In this document: positions 1 through 9,938 of the stretch, in pieces
Position numbering within the stretch: the stretch's first letter is position 1
Layout: the number at the start of each line of letters is the position of its first letter
NCBI GenBank assembly: GCA_947499145.1
Contig: CANMNB010000005.1
Coordinates: 124,001 to 188,000 of the forward strand
DNA: 64,000 nucleotides
Source of the DNA: an uncultured Arachnia sp.
GTDB taxonomy: Bacteria > Actinomycetota > Actinomycetes > Propionibacteriales > Propionibacteriaceae
Reading direction: 5' to 3'
Notes under the pieces: generated by a model
Databases searched by the model: none
What the model saw: only the letters and a program-made list of their open reading frames with translations
Told to the model about the DNA's origin: nothing
Position numbers and translations under genes: made by a program

Positions 1-522
1 CCGTTCAGCGAACCCGTTGGGCCATTGCGGGTCGGGACTGCGGGTGGCGCGCTCGACGACGACGAGCGCCCGGGGCGCGAGGAGCCCTCCGGACACCAGG
101 CGCTCCAGCAGCGAGTCGACCTCTCCGGAGGGCACGTCGTACGGAGGGTCGATGAACACCAGGTCGAAGTCCCCTCCGAGGGACTCCAGGACGGACCGGA
201 CCTTCGCACTCCGCACGTCGACGGCCAGCCGGGCACGGCGTGCGTTCTCCCGGATCAGGGAGGCGGTCCTGTGGTCCACGGCCACGACGCGTGTGGCCCC
301 TCGGCTGGCAGCCTCGAGCGCCAGCCCTCCCGTGCCGGAGTAGAGGTCGAGCACCGCCAAGTCCACGAGGTGCTCGTCGGCCGAGCGTTCCGCCGTGCCG
401 AACCACGTCGCGAGTGAGGAGAACAGAGCCTCCTTGACACGGTCAGTAGTGGGTCGGGTTCCCGTGCCCTTCGGCGCGGCGAGTGCCACGGATCGGGCGC
501 GGCCCGCGATGATGCGCGACAT
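1..522 (-). CDS. rsmD: 16S rRNA (guanine(966)-N(2))-methyltransferase RsmD, C-terminus cut by window edge
   Basis: Methylates the N2 of G966 of 16S rRNA during 30S assembly, using S-adenosylmethionine. 174 codons are visible and the frame is still open at base 1, so the stop lies outside; family members are about 190 residues. The SAM-binding motif LDLYSGTGGLALEA sits near residues 58-71, and the catalytic FIDPPYDVP loop ([ND]PPY family signature) follows in the second half. The ATG at 522 overlaps the recG stop as ATGA, so the two genes are probably translationally coupled. recG-rsmD order is common in Actinobacteria. The identification rests on the two motifs and on this context. Confidence 0.93.
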   Translation of the reverse strand, partial: MSRIIAGRARSVALAAPKGTGTRPTTDRVKEALFSSLATWFGTAERSADEHLVDLAVLDLYSGTGGLALEAASRGATRVVAVDHRTASLIRENARRARLAVDVRSAKVRSVLESLGGDFDLVFIDPPYDVPSGEVDSLLERLVSGGLLAPRALVVVERATRSPDPQWPNGFAER

Positions 523-2726
523 CAGCCCTTCTCCAACCACTCGTCGGCCGCGACGAGCTCCGCCTGGGTCCGCAGGTCGGCCAGCAGGGGGTCGTCGGCC
601 GCCCGGGGGTCGCGCACCACGCGTTCGGCCAGCTCCTTGGCGGTGCGGATCAGCTCGCGGTCGGTGAAGGCCCGCAGGAGTTTCAGCGACGACGCCCCGG
701 ACTGGCCGGCTCCCAACACGTCGCCCTCCCCACGGATCTGCAGGTCGGTCTCGGCGAGTTCGAAGCCGTCGTCGCTGTCGACCAGTGCCTGCATGCGCAG
801 GGCCGCGTCCGAGTCCGGTTCGGCTGCGGAGAGCAGGAGGCACAGCCCTGGATGCTCGCCCCGGCCGATCCGTCCCCGGAGCTGGTGGAGCTGCGAGATG
901 CCGAAGCGGTCGGCATCCATCACGACCATCACGGACGCGTTGGGAACATCGACCCCCACCTCGATGACCGTGGTGGCCACCAACACGTCGAGCTGTCCGT
1001 CGACGAATGCCGCCATCACGGAGTCCCGTTCCTGGCTGCCCAGACGGCCGTGCAGCATGCCCACACGCAGACCGCTGAGCGGTCCGGCCCGCAGTTCGGG
1101 AGCAAGCTCCGTGACGGCCGTTGCCCCGTCCGACGAGGTCAGGTCCCCGTCCACCTGTCGACCCTGGATGGCGGGCGCGACCACGAAAGCCTGCCGACCG
1201 GCGGCGGCCTCCTCCCGGATGCGTTGCCACGCGCGCTCGACCCACGTCGGGTGGGTGACCGTGTCCACCAGCACCGTCGTGACACTCCCCCGCCCGGCCG
1301 GGCGCTCGCGGAGCTCGGAGACGGCCAGGTCACCGAACACGGTCATCGCGACAGATCGCGGGATGGGCGTCGCCGTCATGACCAAGGTGTGCGGCTGGCG
1401 CTCGGCCTTGGCCGCCAGCGCGGCGCGTTGCTCGACACCGAACCGGTGCTGCTCGTCGACGACGACGAGCCCGAGATCAGTGAAGGCAACCGGGTCGGAC
1501 AGCAGCGCATGCGTCCCGACCACGAGCCCGACCTCACCACTTGCCACCCCGTCGAGCACCGCGCGGCGGGCGCCCGCCGGCATGCCCCCCGTCAGGAGCG
1601 CCACCGACGTGGCCTCCTCCGCCGCGTCGAGCTGGCCCGCGCGACCGAGGTCACCGAGCATGCGGGTGATGGTGGCGTGGTGCTGCTGGGCGAGGACCTC
1701 GGTGGGAGCGAGCAGCGCGGCCTGACCACCGGCGTCGACGACGCACAGCATGGCCCGGAGGGCGACGATCGTCTTCCCGGAACCGACGTCCCCCTGCAGC
1801 AGGCGGTGCATGGGCGTCGGCCGGGCGAGTTCCCGGAAGACCTGTTCGCCCACCTGTTGCTGACCCGCCGTCAGCTCGAACGGCAGGCGAGCGTCAAAGG
1901 CGTCGAGGATGCCCCCCGGGCGGCGTTCGCGTGGGGTGGCGAGTTCCTGTTCGCGCTGGGCGCGGCGGGTGGCCATCGCCAGTTGGAGGGCGAAGGCCTC
2001 GTCGAAACGGAGCCGTTCGATCCCGGACCGCGCGTGTTCGCGGTCGACGGGCTCGTGGACCTCCCTGAGCGCGTCCGGGAACGGCAACACGCCCGCCTCC
2101 TCGACCACCCAGTCCGGAAGGGTGTCGCCCAACTCCATGACGCCCGGCAGGAGCAGGGAGATGGACTCGGCGATGGTCCAGGTGGGCAGCTTGGCCGAGG
2201 CCGGGTAGAGGCCCACCATGGTGGAGCGCTGCACGGCCCGCTCCATGTGGCGTCGGGCGGTGTCGAGCTTGCGGGCGGTGATGCGCCCGCTGGTGTCGAT
2301 CATGACGAAGTCGGGGTGCGCCAGCTGCGGCTGCGAGCGGAACTCGCCGACCTTGCCGACGAAGATGCCTCGGCTGCCCGGTGTGAGCAGGCCCTGCCAG
2401 TGGTCGGCCAGGTACTTCTTGGTGGTGAAGAAGGTGGCACGCAGGAAGCCCGTCCCATCGGTCAGGGTGGTCTCGACGCGCAACTGCCCACCCGCCCGGA
2501 CCTGGGTGTTGGCGACGCGCGCCACGACGGCCACCTCCTCCCCCACGCGGAGGGAGGCGAAGTCGCTCATGCCCGTCCCGGAGATGTAGCGGCGCGGGGT
2601 GTGCCTCACGAGGTCGCCCACGGTGTCGATACCGAGCTTGGCGAACTGTCCGGCGGTGGGGGCGCCCAGGGTGTCCCGCAGCTTGCGGTTCAACTCCCGG
2701 TGCACGGGGGTCAGCCAGTTCGCCAT
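522..2726 (-). CDS. recG: ATP-dependent DNA helicase RecG
   Basis: Branch-migrating SF2 helicase that remodels stalled replication forks and Holliday junctions. The 734 residues match full-length RecG. An N-terminal wedge/OB domain comes first, then Walker A GDVGSGKT at about 312-319, a DEQH box (VVVDEQHRFGVEQR), motif III TATPIPRS and motif VI QLRGRIGRGEHPG. The ATG at 2726 has no good Shine-Dalgarno, but TAGGCT lies only 7 nt upstream, so the transcript may be leaderless. It heads a two-gene unit with rsmD through an ATGA overlap. Confidence 0.97.
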   Translation of the reverse strand: MANWLTPVHRELNRKLRDTLGAPTAGQFAKLGIDTVGDLVRHTPRRYISGTGMSDFASLRVGEEVAVVARVANTQVRAGGQLRVETTLTDGTGFLRATFFTTKKYLADHWQGLLTPGSRGIFVGKVGEFRSQPQLAHPDFVMIDTSGRITARKLDTARRHMERAVQRSTMVGLYPASAKLPTWTIAESISLLLPGVMELGDTLPDWVVEEAGVLPFPDALREVHEPVDREHARSGIERLRFDEAFALQLAMATRRAQREQELATPRERRPGGILDAFDARLPFELTAGQQQVGEQVFRELARPTPMHRLLQGDVGSGKTIVALRAMLCVVDAGGQAALLAPTEVLAQQHHATITRMLGDLGRAGQLDAAEEATSVALLTGGMPAGARRAVLDGVASGEVGLVVGTHALLSDPVAFTDLGLVVVDEQHRFGVEQRAALAAKAERQPHTLVMTATPIPRSVAMTVFGDLAVSELRERPAGRGSVTTVLVDTVTHPTWVERAWQRIREEAAAGRQAFVVAPAIQGRQVDGDLTSSDGATAVTELAPELRAGPLSGLRVGMLHGRLGSQERDSVMAAFVDGQLDVLVATTVIEVGVDVPNASVMVVMDADRFGISQLHQLRGRIGRGEHPGLCLLLSAAEPDSDAALRMQALVDSDDGFELAETDLQIRGEGDVLGAGQSGASSLKLLRAFTDRELIRTAKELAERVVRDPRAADDPLLADLRTQAELVAADEWLEKG

Positions 2727-2733
2727 GCCGGTC

Positions 2734-2739
2734 AGCCTA
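2734..2739 (-). promoter_or_regulatory. -10 box TAGGCT for leaderless recG
   Basis: On the minus strand TAGGCT is followed by 7 nt and then the recG ATG. This spacing puts the expected transcription start on or next to the start codon. There is no clear -35. Inferred from pattern only. Confidence 0.5.
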
Positions 2740-2773
2740 CAAGTGGGTCACGACAGGTCCGGGACATGACTCA

Positions 2774-2801
2774 GGCCCGCGTCCTCTGGGGAACGCGGGC
2801 C
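2774..2801 (-). terminator. Hairpin terminator after rpmB
   Basis: A perfect 9-bp stem GGCCCGCGT/ACGCGGGCC with a 10-nt loop starts 22 nt past the rpmB stop. It lacks a real U-tract, as is common for terminators in high-GC Actinobacteria. Confidence 0.7.
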
Positions 2802-2823
2802 CGGGTGAGTGGTACCACCAGCG

Positions 2824-3009
2824 TCAGCGGGTGACCTTACCGGCCTTCAGGCAGGAGGTGCACACGTTGAGGCGCTTGGGGGCGCCGTTGACGGTGGCAC
2901 GGACGCGCTGGATGTTCGGGTTCCAGCGACGGTTGGTCTTCTTCTTCGACCAGGGCACGTTGTGACCGAAGCCGGGACCCTTGGCGCAAACATCACATAC
3001 GGCGGCCAC
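2824..3009 (-). CDS. rpmB: 50S ribosomal protein L28, zinc-binding (C+) form
   Basis: Large-subunit ribosomal protein of 61 residues, the normal length. The start is a GTG at 3009 preceded by GAGGAG; a longer reading from 3096 adds sequence unlike any L28 and was rejected. Two CxxC pairs (C5/C8 and C50/C53) form the zinc site of the C+ type, so this copy should require zinc. Actinobacteria often carry a second, cysteine-free copy that replaces it under zinc starvation; none lies in this window. A hairpin terminator follows, so the gene is monocistronic. Confidence 0.96.
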   Translation of the reverse strand: MAAVCDVCAKGPGFGHNVPWSKKKTNRRWNPNIQRVRATVNGAPKRLNVCTSCLKAGKVTR

Positions 3010-3145
3010 TGGATTCTCCTCATTGCTGTGCACGGCTACTTGCCGCGTCGATCGTCGAGTGCCAGCGGCGACGGCCGCAGGCAACCTGTCAATCATAACT
3101 GACCCGCGCCGGAATCCACAAAAAGCGGTATCGGTGACGTGCGCG

Positions 3146-4822
3146 TCAGGTCGCGACGACGACAGGCACGATCATCGGACGCCGACGCAGACGCTTGGAG
3201 ACCCAGGAGCCCATGACGCGGCGTGTGATCTGCTGGAGCCTGTGCGCGTCGTCCACGCCCTCGTCGAGCGCCTCCTGCAGCGCCTGCGCAATCTTGTCGC
3301 GGACGTCGTCGAAGACGGAGTCCTCCTCGGCGAAGCCGCGTGCGTGGATGTCCGGCCCGCTCAACAGCTGTTGGTTGTGCAGGCTCACCACCGAGACGAT
3401 GGAGATAAAGCCCTCCTCGCCCAGGATTCGCCGGTCGGTCAGCGACTCGGAGATGTCGCCGACCGTGGAGCCGTCGACGAAGACGTAGGAGGCGTCGACC
3501 TTGCCGACCTTCCGGGCCCGGCCGTCGCGCAGGTCCACGACGTCGCCGTCCTCCGCGACCACCACGTTCTCGGCAGGCACGCCGGAGGCGATCGCCAGCT
3601 TCGCGTTGGCGATGAGGTGCCGGATCTCGCCGTGGACCGGCAGCACGTTGCGCGGAGCGAGGATGTTGTAGCAGTAGAGCAGCTCCCCGGCCGAGGCATG
3701 CCCGGAGACGTGGACGAGAGCGTTGCCCTTGTGCACCACCTGCGCGCCGAGCTTCGACAGTCCGTTGATGACGCGATAGACGGCGTTCTCGTTGCCAGGG
3801 ATCAGCGAGGACGCCAGCAGCACCACGTCGCCCGGCCCGACGGCCACGTGGGGATGCTCACGGTTGGCAATGCGACTGAGCGCCGCAAGCGGCTCACCCT
3901 GGGATCCCGTCGAGATGATGACGACCTCGTCGTCGCGGTACTTGTCGATGTCCTTGAGCTCGATGAGGGTGTCACCCGGAACCCTGAGGTAGCCGAGGTC
4001 GCGGGCCGTGGCCATGTTGCGCACCATGGAGCGGCCCACGTAGACCGCCTTCCGGCCGTGCTTGACGGCCATGTCGAGCACCTGCTGAATGCGATGCACA
4101 TGGCTGGCGAAGCTTGCCACGATGAGCTTGCCCCGCGCCTGCTCGAAGACACGGGCCAGGGCCGGCTCGATGTCCTTCTCGTGGGTGGTGAAGCCCGGCG
4201 ACTCGGCGTTGGTCGAATCCACCATGAACAGGTCGACGCCCTCGCCCGCGAGGCGGGCGAAGCCGCGCAGGTCCGTCAGGCGGCCGTCCAGCGGCAGCTG
4301 GTCCATCTTGAAGTCACCGGTGTGCAGGACGAGTCCCGCTCGGGTGCGGATGGCGACTGCCAACCCGTCGGGAATGGAGTGGTTGACCGCGAAGAACTCG
4401 AACTCGAAGTTCCCGGCGGTGACGCGCTGCCCCTCGCGGACCTCGACGAGCTGGGCGCCACGGATCCGATGTTCCTTGAGCTTGTTGGTGATGAGCGCCA
4501 GGGTCAGACGCGATCCGTAGACGGGGATGTCCGGGCGCCTGCGCAGCAGGTACGGGACCGCCCCGATGTGGTCCTCGTGGCCATGGGTCAGGACCAGCGC
4601 GACGATGTCGTCGAGGCGATCGTCGATGATCCCGAACGCCGGCAGGATGAGGTCGACTCCCGGGTGGTGGTCCTCGGGGAACAGGACGCCGCAATCCACC
4701 AGCGCCAACTGGCCGTCGATCTCGAACGAGGCGGAGTTGCGTCCGACGTCTCCCAGGCCTCCCAACGGCGTGATGCGCAGGGCGCCGGGCTTGAGCTTCG
4801 GTGGCTGGCGGAGTTCGGTCAC
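3146..4822 (-). CDS. rnj: Ribonuclease J, metallo-beta-lactamase/beta-CASP RNase
   Basis: Combined 5'-3' exonuclease and endonuclease for rRNA maturation and mRNA decay. The product is 558 residues, typical for actinobacterial RNase J. The zinc motif HGHEDH is at residues 80-85, and the beta-CASP region carries a TGSQGEP segment. The GTG at 4822 was chosen because the conserved protein begins there. TACCCT ends 6 nt upstream, suggesting leaderless expression. An upstream extension of the frame runs antisense through the GNAT gene and is not coding. The gene is divergent from the GNAT at 4889, with only 66 nt between the two starts. Confidence 0.95.
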   Translation of the reverse strand: MTELRQPPKLKPGALRITPLGGLGDVGRNSASFEIDGQLALVDCGVLFPEDHHPGVDLILPAFGIIDDRLDDIVALVLTHGHEDHIGAVPYLLRRRPDIPVYGSRLTLALITNKLKEHRIRGAQLVEVREGQRVTAGNFEFEFFAVNHSIPDGLAVAIRTRAGLVLHTGDFKMDQLPLDGRLTDLRGFARLAGEGVDLFMVDSTNAESPGFTTHEKDIEPALARVFEQARGKLIVASFASHVHRIQQVLDMAVKHGRKAVYVGRSMVRNMATARDLGYLRVPGDTLIELKDIDKYRDDEVVIISTGSQGEPLAALSRIANREHPHVAVGPGDVVLLASSLIPGNENAVYRVINGLSKLGAQVVHKGNALVHVSGHASAGELLYCYNILAPRNVLPVHGEIRHLIANAKLAIASGVPAENVVVAEDGDVVDLRDGRARKVGKVDASYVFVDGSTVGDISESLTDRRILGEEGFISIVSVVSLHNQQLLSGPDIHARGFAEEDSVFDDVRDKIAQALQEALDEGVDDAHRLQQITRRVMGSWVSKRLRRRPMIVPVVVAT

Positions 4823-4828
4823 GGTGAC

Positions 4829-4834
4829 AGGGTA
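4829..4834 (-). promoter_or_regulatory. -10 box TACCCT for leaderless rnj
   Basis: TACCCT, then 6 nt, then the GTG start of RNase J. No good ribosome binding site or -35 is visible. Confidence 0.45.
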
Positions 4835-4875
4835 GTCCACCCGAAAGGCCCACGGCCGCCTCGAAGACCGGCCCC

Positions 4876-4881
4876 TAGACT
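4876..4881 (+). promoter_or_regulatory. -10 box TAGACT for leaderless GNAT gene
   Basis: TAGACT, then 7 nt, then the ATG at 4889. There is no purine-rich ribosome binding site in the gap. The opposing rnj -10 box lies about 40 nt away, so two start regions sit back to back. Confidence 0.5.
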
Positions 4882-4888
4882 GGCTGGC

Positions 4889-5428
4889 ATGCCTGTTGCC
4901 GACTCCGTCCGTCTCGCCATGCCAGCCGAAGCCGTCGATGTGGCGCGCCTCCAGCGCCGCGCCTGGGGCCGCAACCCCGCCCTGGCCACCGCCCTCCGGC
5001 AGATCTCGGCCGATGAGTCCGTGCGCGCCTGGCACGAGGCCATCGCGCGTCCGCCGCTGGCGCACTGTCGCGTGCTGGTGGCGATCGGCGACGGCCAAGT
5101 GGTGGGCTTCGCGGTCACGGGTCCGAGCGGAGACCCGGATGCCGAAGCGGACCACGGTCTCGTCGCCGAGTTCGTGGTGGACGAGGCATCCGTCGAGGAT
5201 GGTCACAGCTCGCGCCTGATCAACGCCGTCGTCGACACCCTGCGCGCGGACGGCTATTCGGTCGCGACGATCTGGATACCCAGTGACGCCGATGACCTGA
5301 GACACTTCCTGGTCGACTGCGGCTGGGCCACCGACGGAGCACACCGTGAGGTCGGCCCCGACGACGAGGAGGCGTCGCTGAAGCTGGTCCGCCTCCACAC
5401 CGACATCACGGTGGCGACCGAAGCCTGA
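4889..5428 (+). CDS. GNAT-family N-acetyltransferase
   Basis: The 179-residue protein fits a single GNAT domain that transfers an acetyl group from acetyl-CoA to an unknown amine. The central strand VLVAIGDGQVVGFAV and the C-terminal DLRHFLVDCGW segment match the GNAT fold. The expected V-x-x-x-x-R/Q-x-x-G/A acetyl-CoA loop is degenerate (VDEASVEDGHSSRLI), so activity is less certain. The ATG at 4889 follows a -10-like TAGACT, and the gene stands alone between rnj and dapB. The substrate cannot be read from sequence. Confidence 0.82.
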   Translation: MPVADSVRLAMPAEAVDVARLQRRAWGRNPALATALRQISADESVRAWHEAIARPPLAHCRVLVAIGDGQVVGFAVTGPSGDPDAEADHGLVAEFVVDEASVEDGHSSRLINAVVDTLRADGYSVATIWIPSDADDLRHFLVDCGWATDGAHREVGPDDEEASLKLVRLHTDITVATEA

Positions 5429-5432
5429 CGGG

Positions 5433-7257
<1,825 letters not shown>

Positions 7258-7263
7258 GAGCTG

Positions 7264-8796
7264 TCAACTTTCCTGAGTCTCGGCGTATACGCCCGTGGCA
7301 TGTTCCATGACGGATTCCTCGGTGGCATCCCCAGCGTCCATCTCCGCGACGATGCGGCCTTCGCGCATCACCAACAACCGGTCGCTGATTCCCAGGGCTT
7401 CGGGGAGGTCCGAGGAGATGACGAGCACGGCCGTGCCAGTTTTCGCGATCTCCTTGATGATGCGATAGATCTCGCTCTTGGCGCCGATGTCCACACCACG
7501 TGTCGGCTCGTCGAGGATCATGAGTGCCGGCTTCTCGAGCATGAGCCGACCCAGCACCAACTTCTGCTGGTTCCCGCCGGAGAGACTCCGTGACTCTGCC
7601 GCCTGGGACGAGGTGCGGACCGACAACTGCTCGAAGATTCGTCCCACAGCGTTCTTCAAGCTCCCAAAGTTCAGCACCCCGAAGTTCGAGAACTGGTCCA
7701 ACGTCGACATGGCGGTGTTGTCGCGGACTGACATGTCGAGGAACAGTGCCTGATCCTTCCGGCTTTCCGGCAGCATGCCGATCCCCTCGCGCACGGCCTG
7801 ACCCGGCGACTGGACCTCCAAGTTGCGACCGTCGAGCACGACGCGTCCTGACGCCCTGCGATCGGCTCCGTACAACAACCGGCCCACCTCGGTTCGTCCC
7901 GCACCGATCAGACCGACCAGCGAGACGATCTCGCCTGCCCGGACGTCGAAGGAGACCGGACCGATCCCGTTTCCATCAGAGAGGTCGGTCACCTCCAGGC
8001 GCGGCGCTCCGGGTTCATGCTCCTCATGTCCGTAGAGGTCTTCCACGTCACGCCCGACCATCATTTTGACGATGTCGTTGGGCGTGACCTTGGCCTCCCC
8101 CTCGGCGCGCATGTCCCGCGTTCCCACGAGTTCTCCGTCCCGGAACACAGTCACCCGGTCAGCCAGCTCCCACACCTCCTCCATCCGGTGTGAGATGTAG
8201 ATGAGTCCCATGCCCCGGTCTCGCATCTGACGGATGAGCCCGAACAGATGCTGGGACTCTGACATGGAGAGCGCGGCCGTGGGCTCGTCGAGGACCAGGA
8301 CCTGCACATCCTCTGCCACGGCGCGGGCGATCTCGACCATCTGCTGCATCCCCACGCTCAGCTGGCCAATTGGCAGCCTGGGGTTCACCTTCGCGCCCAC
8401 ACGCTCCAGTTTCTCCCGTGCATCCGCCAACATCTTCCGGCGGTCGAGGACACCGAGCGCCGTCACCGGCTCGTGCCCAATGGCCAGGTTCTCGGCGACC
8501 GTCATCTCCGGGAAGGTATTGAGCTCCTGGTGGATGATCCCGATGCCGGCGGTCATGGCATCCCGCGGGGACGCCATGACCGCCTTCTCCCCGTTGATGA
8601 GGATGTCGCCGTGATCAGGCTGGTAGTTGCCGGAAATGATCTTCATCAGCGTCGACTTGCCTGCCCCGTTCTCCCCCATCAAGGCATGCACCTCTCCGGC
8701 ACGAAGATCGAAGCTGACGTCGCTCAAGGCCTGGGTGGCGCCGAACCTCTTGCTGATCCCGACCACCTCCAGCAGCGGCGGTCCACTGTTACTCAC
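7264..8796 (-). CDS. Ribose-type (CUT2) sugar ABC transporter ATP-binding protein
   Basis: Fused double ATPase of the RbsA/MglA type, 510 residues. The first domain has Walker A GENGAGKST at 41-49 and a canonical signature and Walker B (LVLDEPTAALS). The second has a degenerate Walker A (GLIGAGRTEV) but an intact signature LSGGNQQK and Walker B LMILDEPTRGVD, the normal CUT2 asymmetry. The start is a GTG at 8796 with GGGAG 5 nt upstream. It sits between the binding-protein and permease genes, so all three subunits come from one transcript. Confidence 0.95.
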   Translation of the reverse strand: MSNSGPPLLEVVGISKRFGATQALSDVSFDLRAGEVHALMGENGAGKSTLMKIISGNYQPDHGDILINGEKAVMASPRDAMTAGIGIIHQELNTFPEMTVAENLAIGHEPVTALGVLDRRKMLADAREKLERVGAKVNPRLPIGQLSVGMQQMVEIARAVAEDVQVLVLDEPTAALSMSESQHLFGLIRQMRDRGMGLIYISHRMEEVWELADRVTVFRDGELVGTRDMRAEGEAKVTPNDIVKMMVGRDVEDLYGHEEHEPGAPRLEVTDLSDGNGIGPVSFDVRAGEIVSLVGLIGAGRTEVGRLLYGADRRASGRVVLDGRNLEVQSPGQAVREGIGMLPESRKDQALFLDMSVRDNTAMSTLDQFSNFGVLNFGSLKNAVGRIFEQLSVRTSSQAAESRSLSGGNQQKLVLGRLMLEKPALMILDEPTRGVDIGAKSEIYRIIKEIAKTGTAVLVISSDLPEALGISDRLLVMREGRIVAEMDAGDATEESVMEHATGVYAETQES

Positions 8797-8823
8797 TGCG
8801 ACTCCCGGGAACGATGGATCGAC

Positions 8824-9789
8824 TCACCAACCACCGTACTCATCGACGTTGTCCCGATCGATGAGTGTGGGGTTCAGCAGCGTGACGCGTTCGGCAGGCT
8901 CGTTCCCGGCCACGATTTCCTTACCGACCTCGAGCGCCTTCAAGGCCATTCCTGCGGGGTCCTGTGCCGGCGTGGCGAAGAAGTTCGAGTTCTCGTCCTG
9001 AAGGGCGGTCACCGCTTCCGGCGAGCCGTCGACACCGACGATCACGATGCCATCGCGGCCAGCCTGCTGGACGGCCAGGTCGGCGCCGAGCGCCTCGGGG
9101 TCGTTGATCGCGAAAATGCCCTGGACATCCGGGTTCGCAGTCAGCATGTCGGTGGTCAACTCCAGCCCGCTGGCGCGGTCGTTCTTGCCCGCCTGCCGTC
9201 CGACGACGGTGATGCCGGGGTTCTCCTCGAGGATCTCTTCGCAACCCTGCACTCGCTCCTGTGGAGCTGTGGTCGGGGTGCCCTCGACGATGAGGATGTT
9301 GCCCTCACCTCCAAGTTCCTCAACCAGGGCGGTGCAGGCCTGACGTCCGGCCTCGACGTTGTCCGTGGTCACGGCTGCGTCAGCTCCCGCAGCATCCACG
9401 TCCACGGCGACGACTGGGATGCCCTCTGCCTGCGCACGGGCGACAGCGGACCCGATCCCCTCACTGTCGACAGCATTGAGGAGGATGAGGTCCATGCCCT
9501 GCTGGATGAAGGCGTCGATCTGGTCATTCTGAGTGCCGAGGTCCTGACGTCCGTCCTGAACGTTCAGCTCAAACCCCTGCTCCTCAGCGGCCTCCTGCAT
9601 GCCGTTCTGCATCGCGGCGAAGAATGGATTGGAGATGTCCTGCAGCATGAGGCCCACCTTCTCAACTTCACCGCCACCTTCTCCACCGCCTTCAGCGGGG
9701 GTGGTTTCGTCGCCGGTGGTGCAGGCAGCCGTGAGCAAGGCCGACAGCGCGGCGATGGACAGGAGCGCTTTTCGTGGAGAGTGCTTCAT
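8824..9789 (-). CDS. Sugar ABC transporter substrate-binding lipoprotein (RbsB-like)
   Basis: Extracellular binding protein anchored by lipid. A signal peptide ends in the lipobox LTAAC at about residues 19-23, followed by a Gly/Glu-rich linker. The rest is a peripla-type type I binding fold (VGLMLQDISNPFFAAM near the start; VIVGVDGSPEAVTAL later). At 321 residues it is the standard length. It is the first gene of the leftward operon and carries an AAAGGGA ribosome binding site. Ligand unknown; the linked enzymes point to a hexose or hexitol. Confidence 0.93.
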   Translation of the reverse strand: MKHSPRKALLSIAALSALLTAACTTGDETTPAEGGGEGGGEVEKVGLMLQDISNPFFAAMQNGMQEAAEEQGFELNVQDGRQDLGTQNDQIDAFIQQGMDLILLNAVDSEGIGSAVARAQAEGIPVVAVDVDAAGADAAVTTDNVEAGRQACTALVEELGGEGNILIVEGTPTTAPQERVQGCEEILEENPGITVVGRQAGKNDRASGLELTTDMLTANPDVQGIFAINDPEALGADLAVQQAGRDGIVIVGVDGSPEAVTALQDENSNFFATPAQDPAGMALKALEVGKEIVAGNEPAERVTLLNPTLIDRDNVDEYGGW

Positions 9790-9847
9790 TGGGTCCCTTT
9801 CAGTCCCGGGCCGTCAGTGCGCGACCCTCTCGTCGATGAGGTGTCTC

Positions 9848-9876
9848 ATACTATGCAGGCGAGACAACGTTGTCTA
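9848..9876 (-). promoter_or_regulatory. Leftward promoter of the sugar transporter operon (TAGACA-N17-TAGTAT)
   Basis: Read on the minus strand, TAGACA (9876-9871) and TAGTAT (9853-9848) are separated by exactly 17 nt. Each differs from the sigma-70 consensus at one or two positions. The spacer holds most of the palindromic operator at 9862-9875, so repressor binding would block RNA polymerase directly. Confidence 0.7.
9862..9875. promoter_or_regulatory. Palindromic operator AGACAACGTTGTCT, probable LacI-family site
   Basis: A perfect 14-bp palindrome with the central AACGTT core typical of LacI-family operators, in the divergent region between the binding-protein gene and the kinase gene. 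The regulator is encoded 1 kb away in the rightward operon. On the plus strand it is directly followed by two overlapping TAGGCT boxes (9875-9885) that could serve the rightward operon, so one site may control both directions. Confidence 0.72.
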
Positions 9877-9938
9877 GGCTAGGCTCGGGAACTGAGATCG
9901 ATTCGTTATACAGCAACGGAGCACGGAGGATCGAGCGA

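Noticed and set aside
852-2834. Long open frame antisense to recG (660 codons)
   Set aside because: Arg/His/Gly/Val-rich composition typical of antisense frames in high-GC DNA; the opposite strand encodes an intact RecG.
2981-4888. Upstream extension of the GNAT frame across RNase J
   Set aside because: It runs antisense through rnj and lacks family similarity; the real protein begins at 4889 after a promoter-like box.
9870-9938. Earlier start for the PfkB kinase at 9870
   Set aside because: It would lie inside the operator and promoter; the ATG at 9939 has a good ribosome binding site and aligns with the family start.
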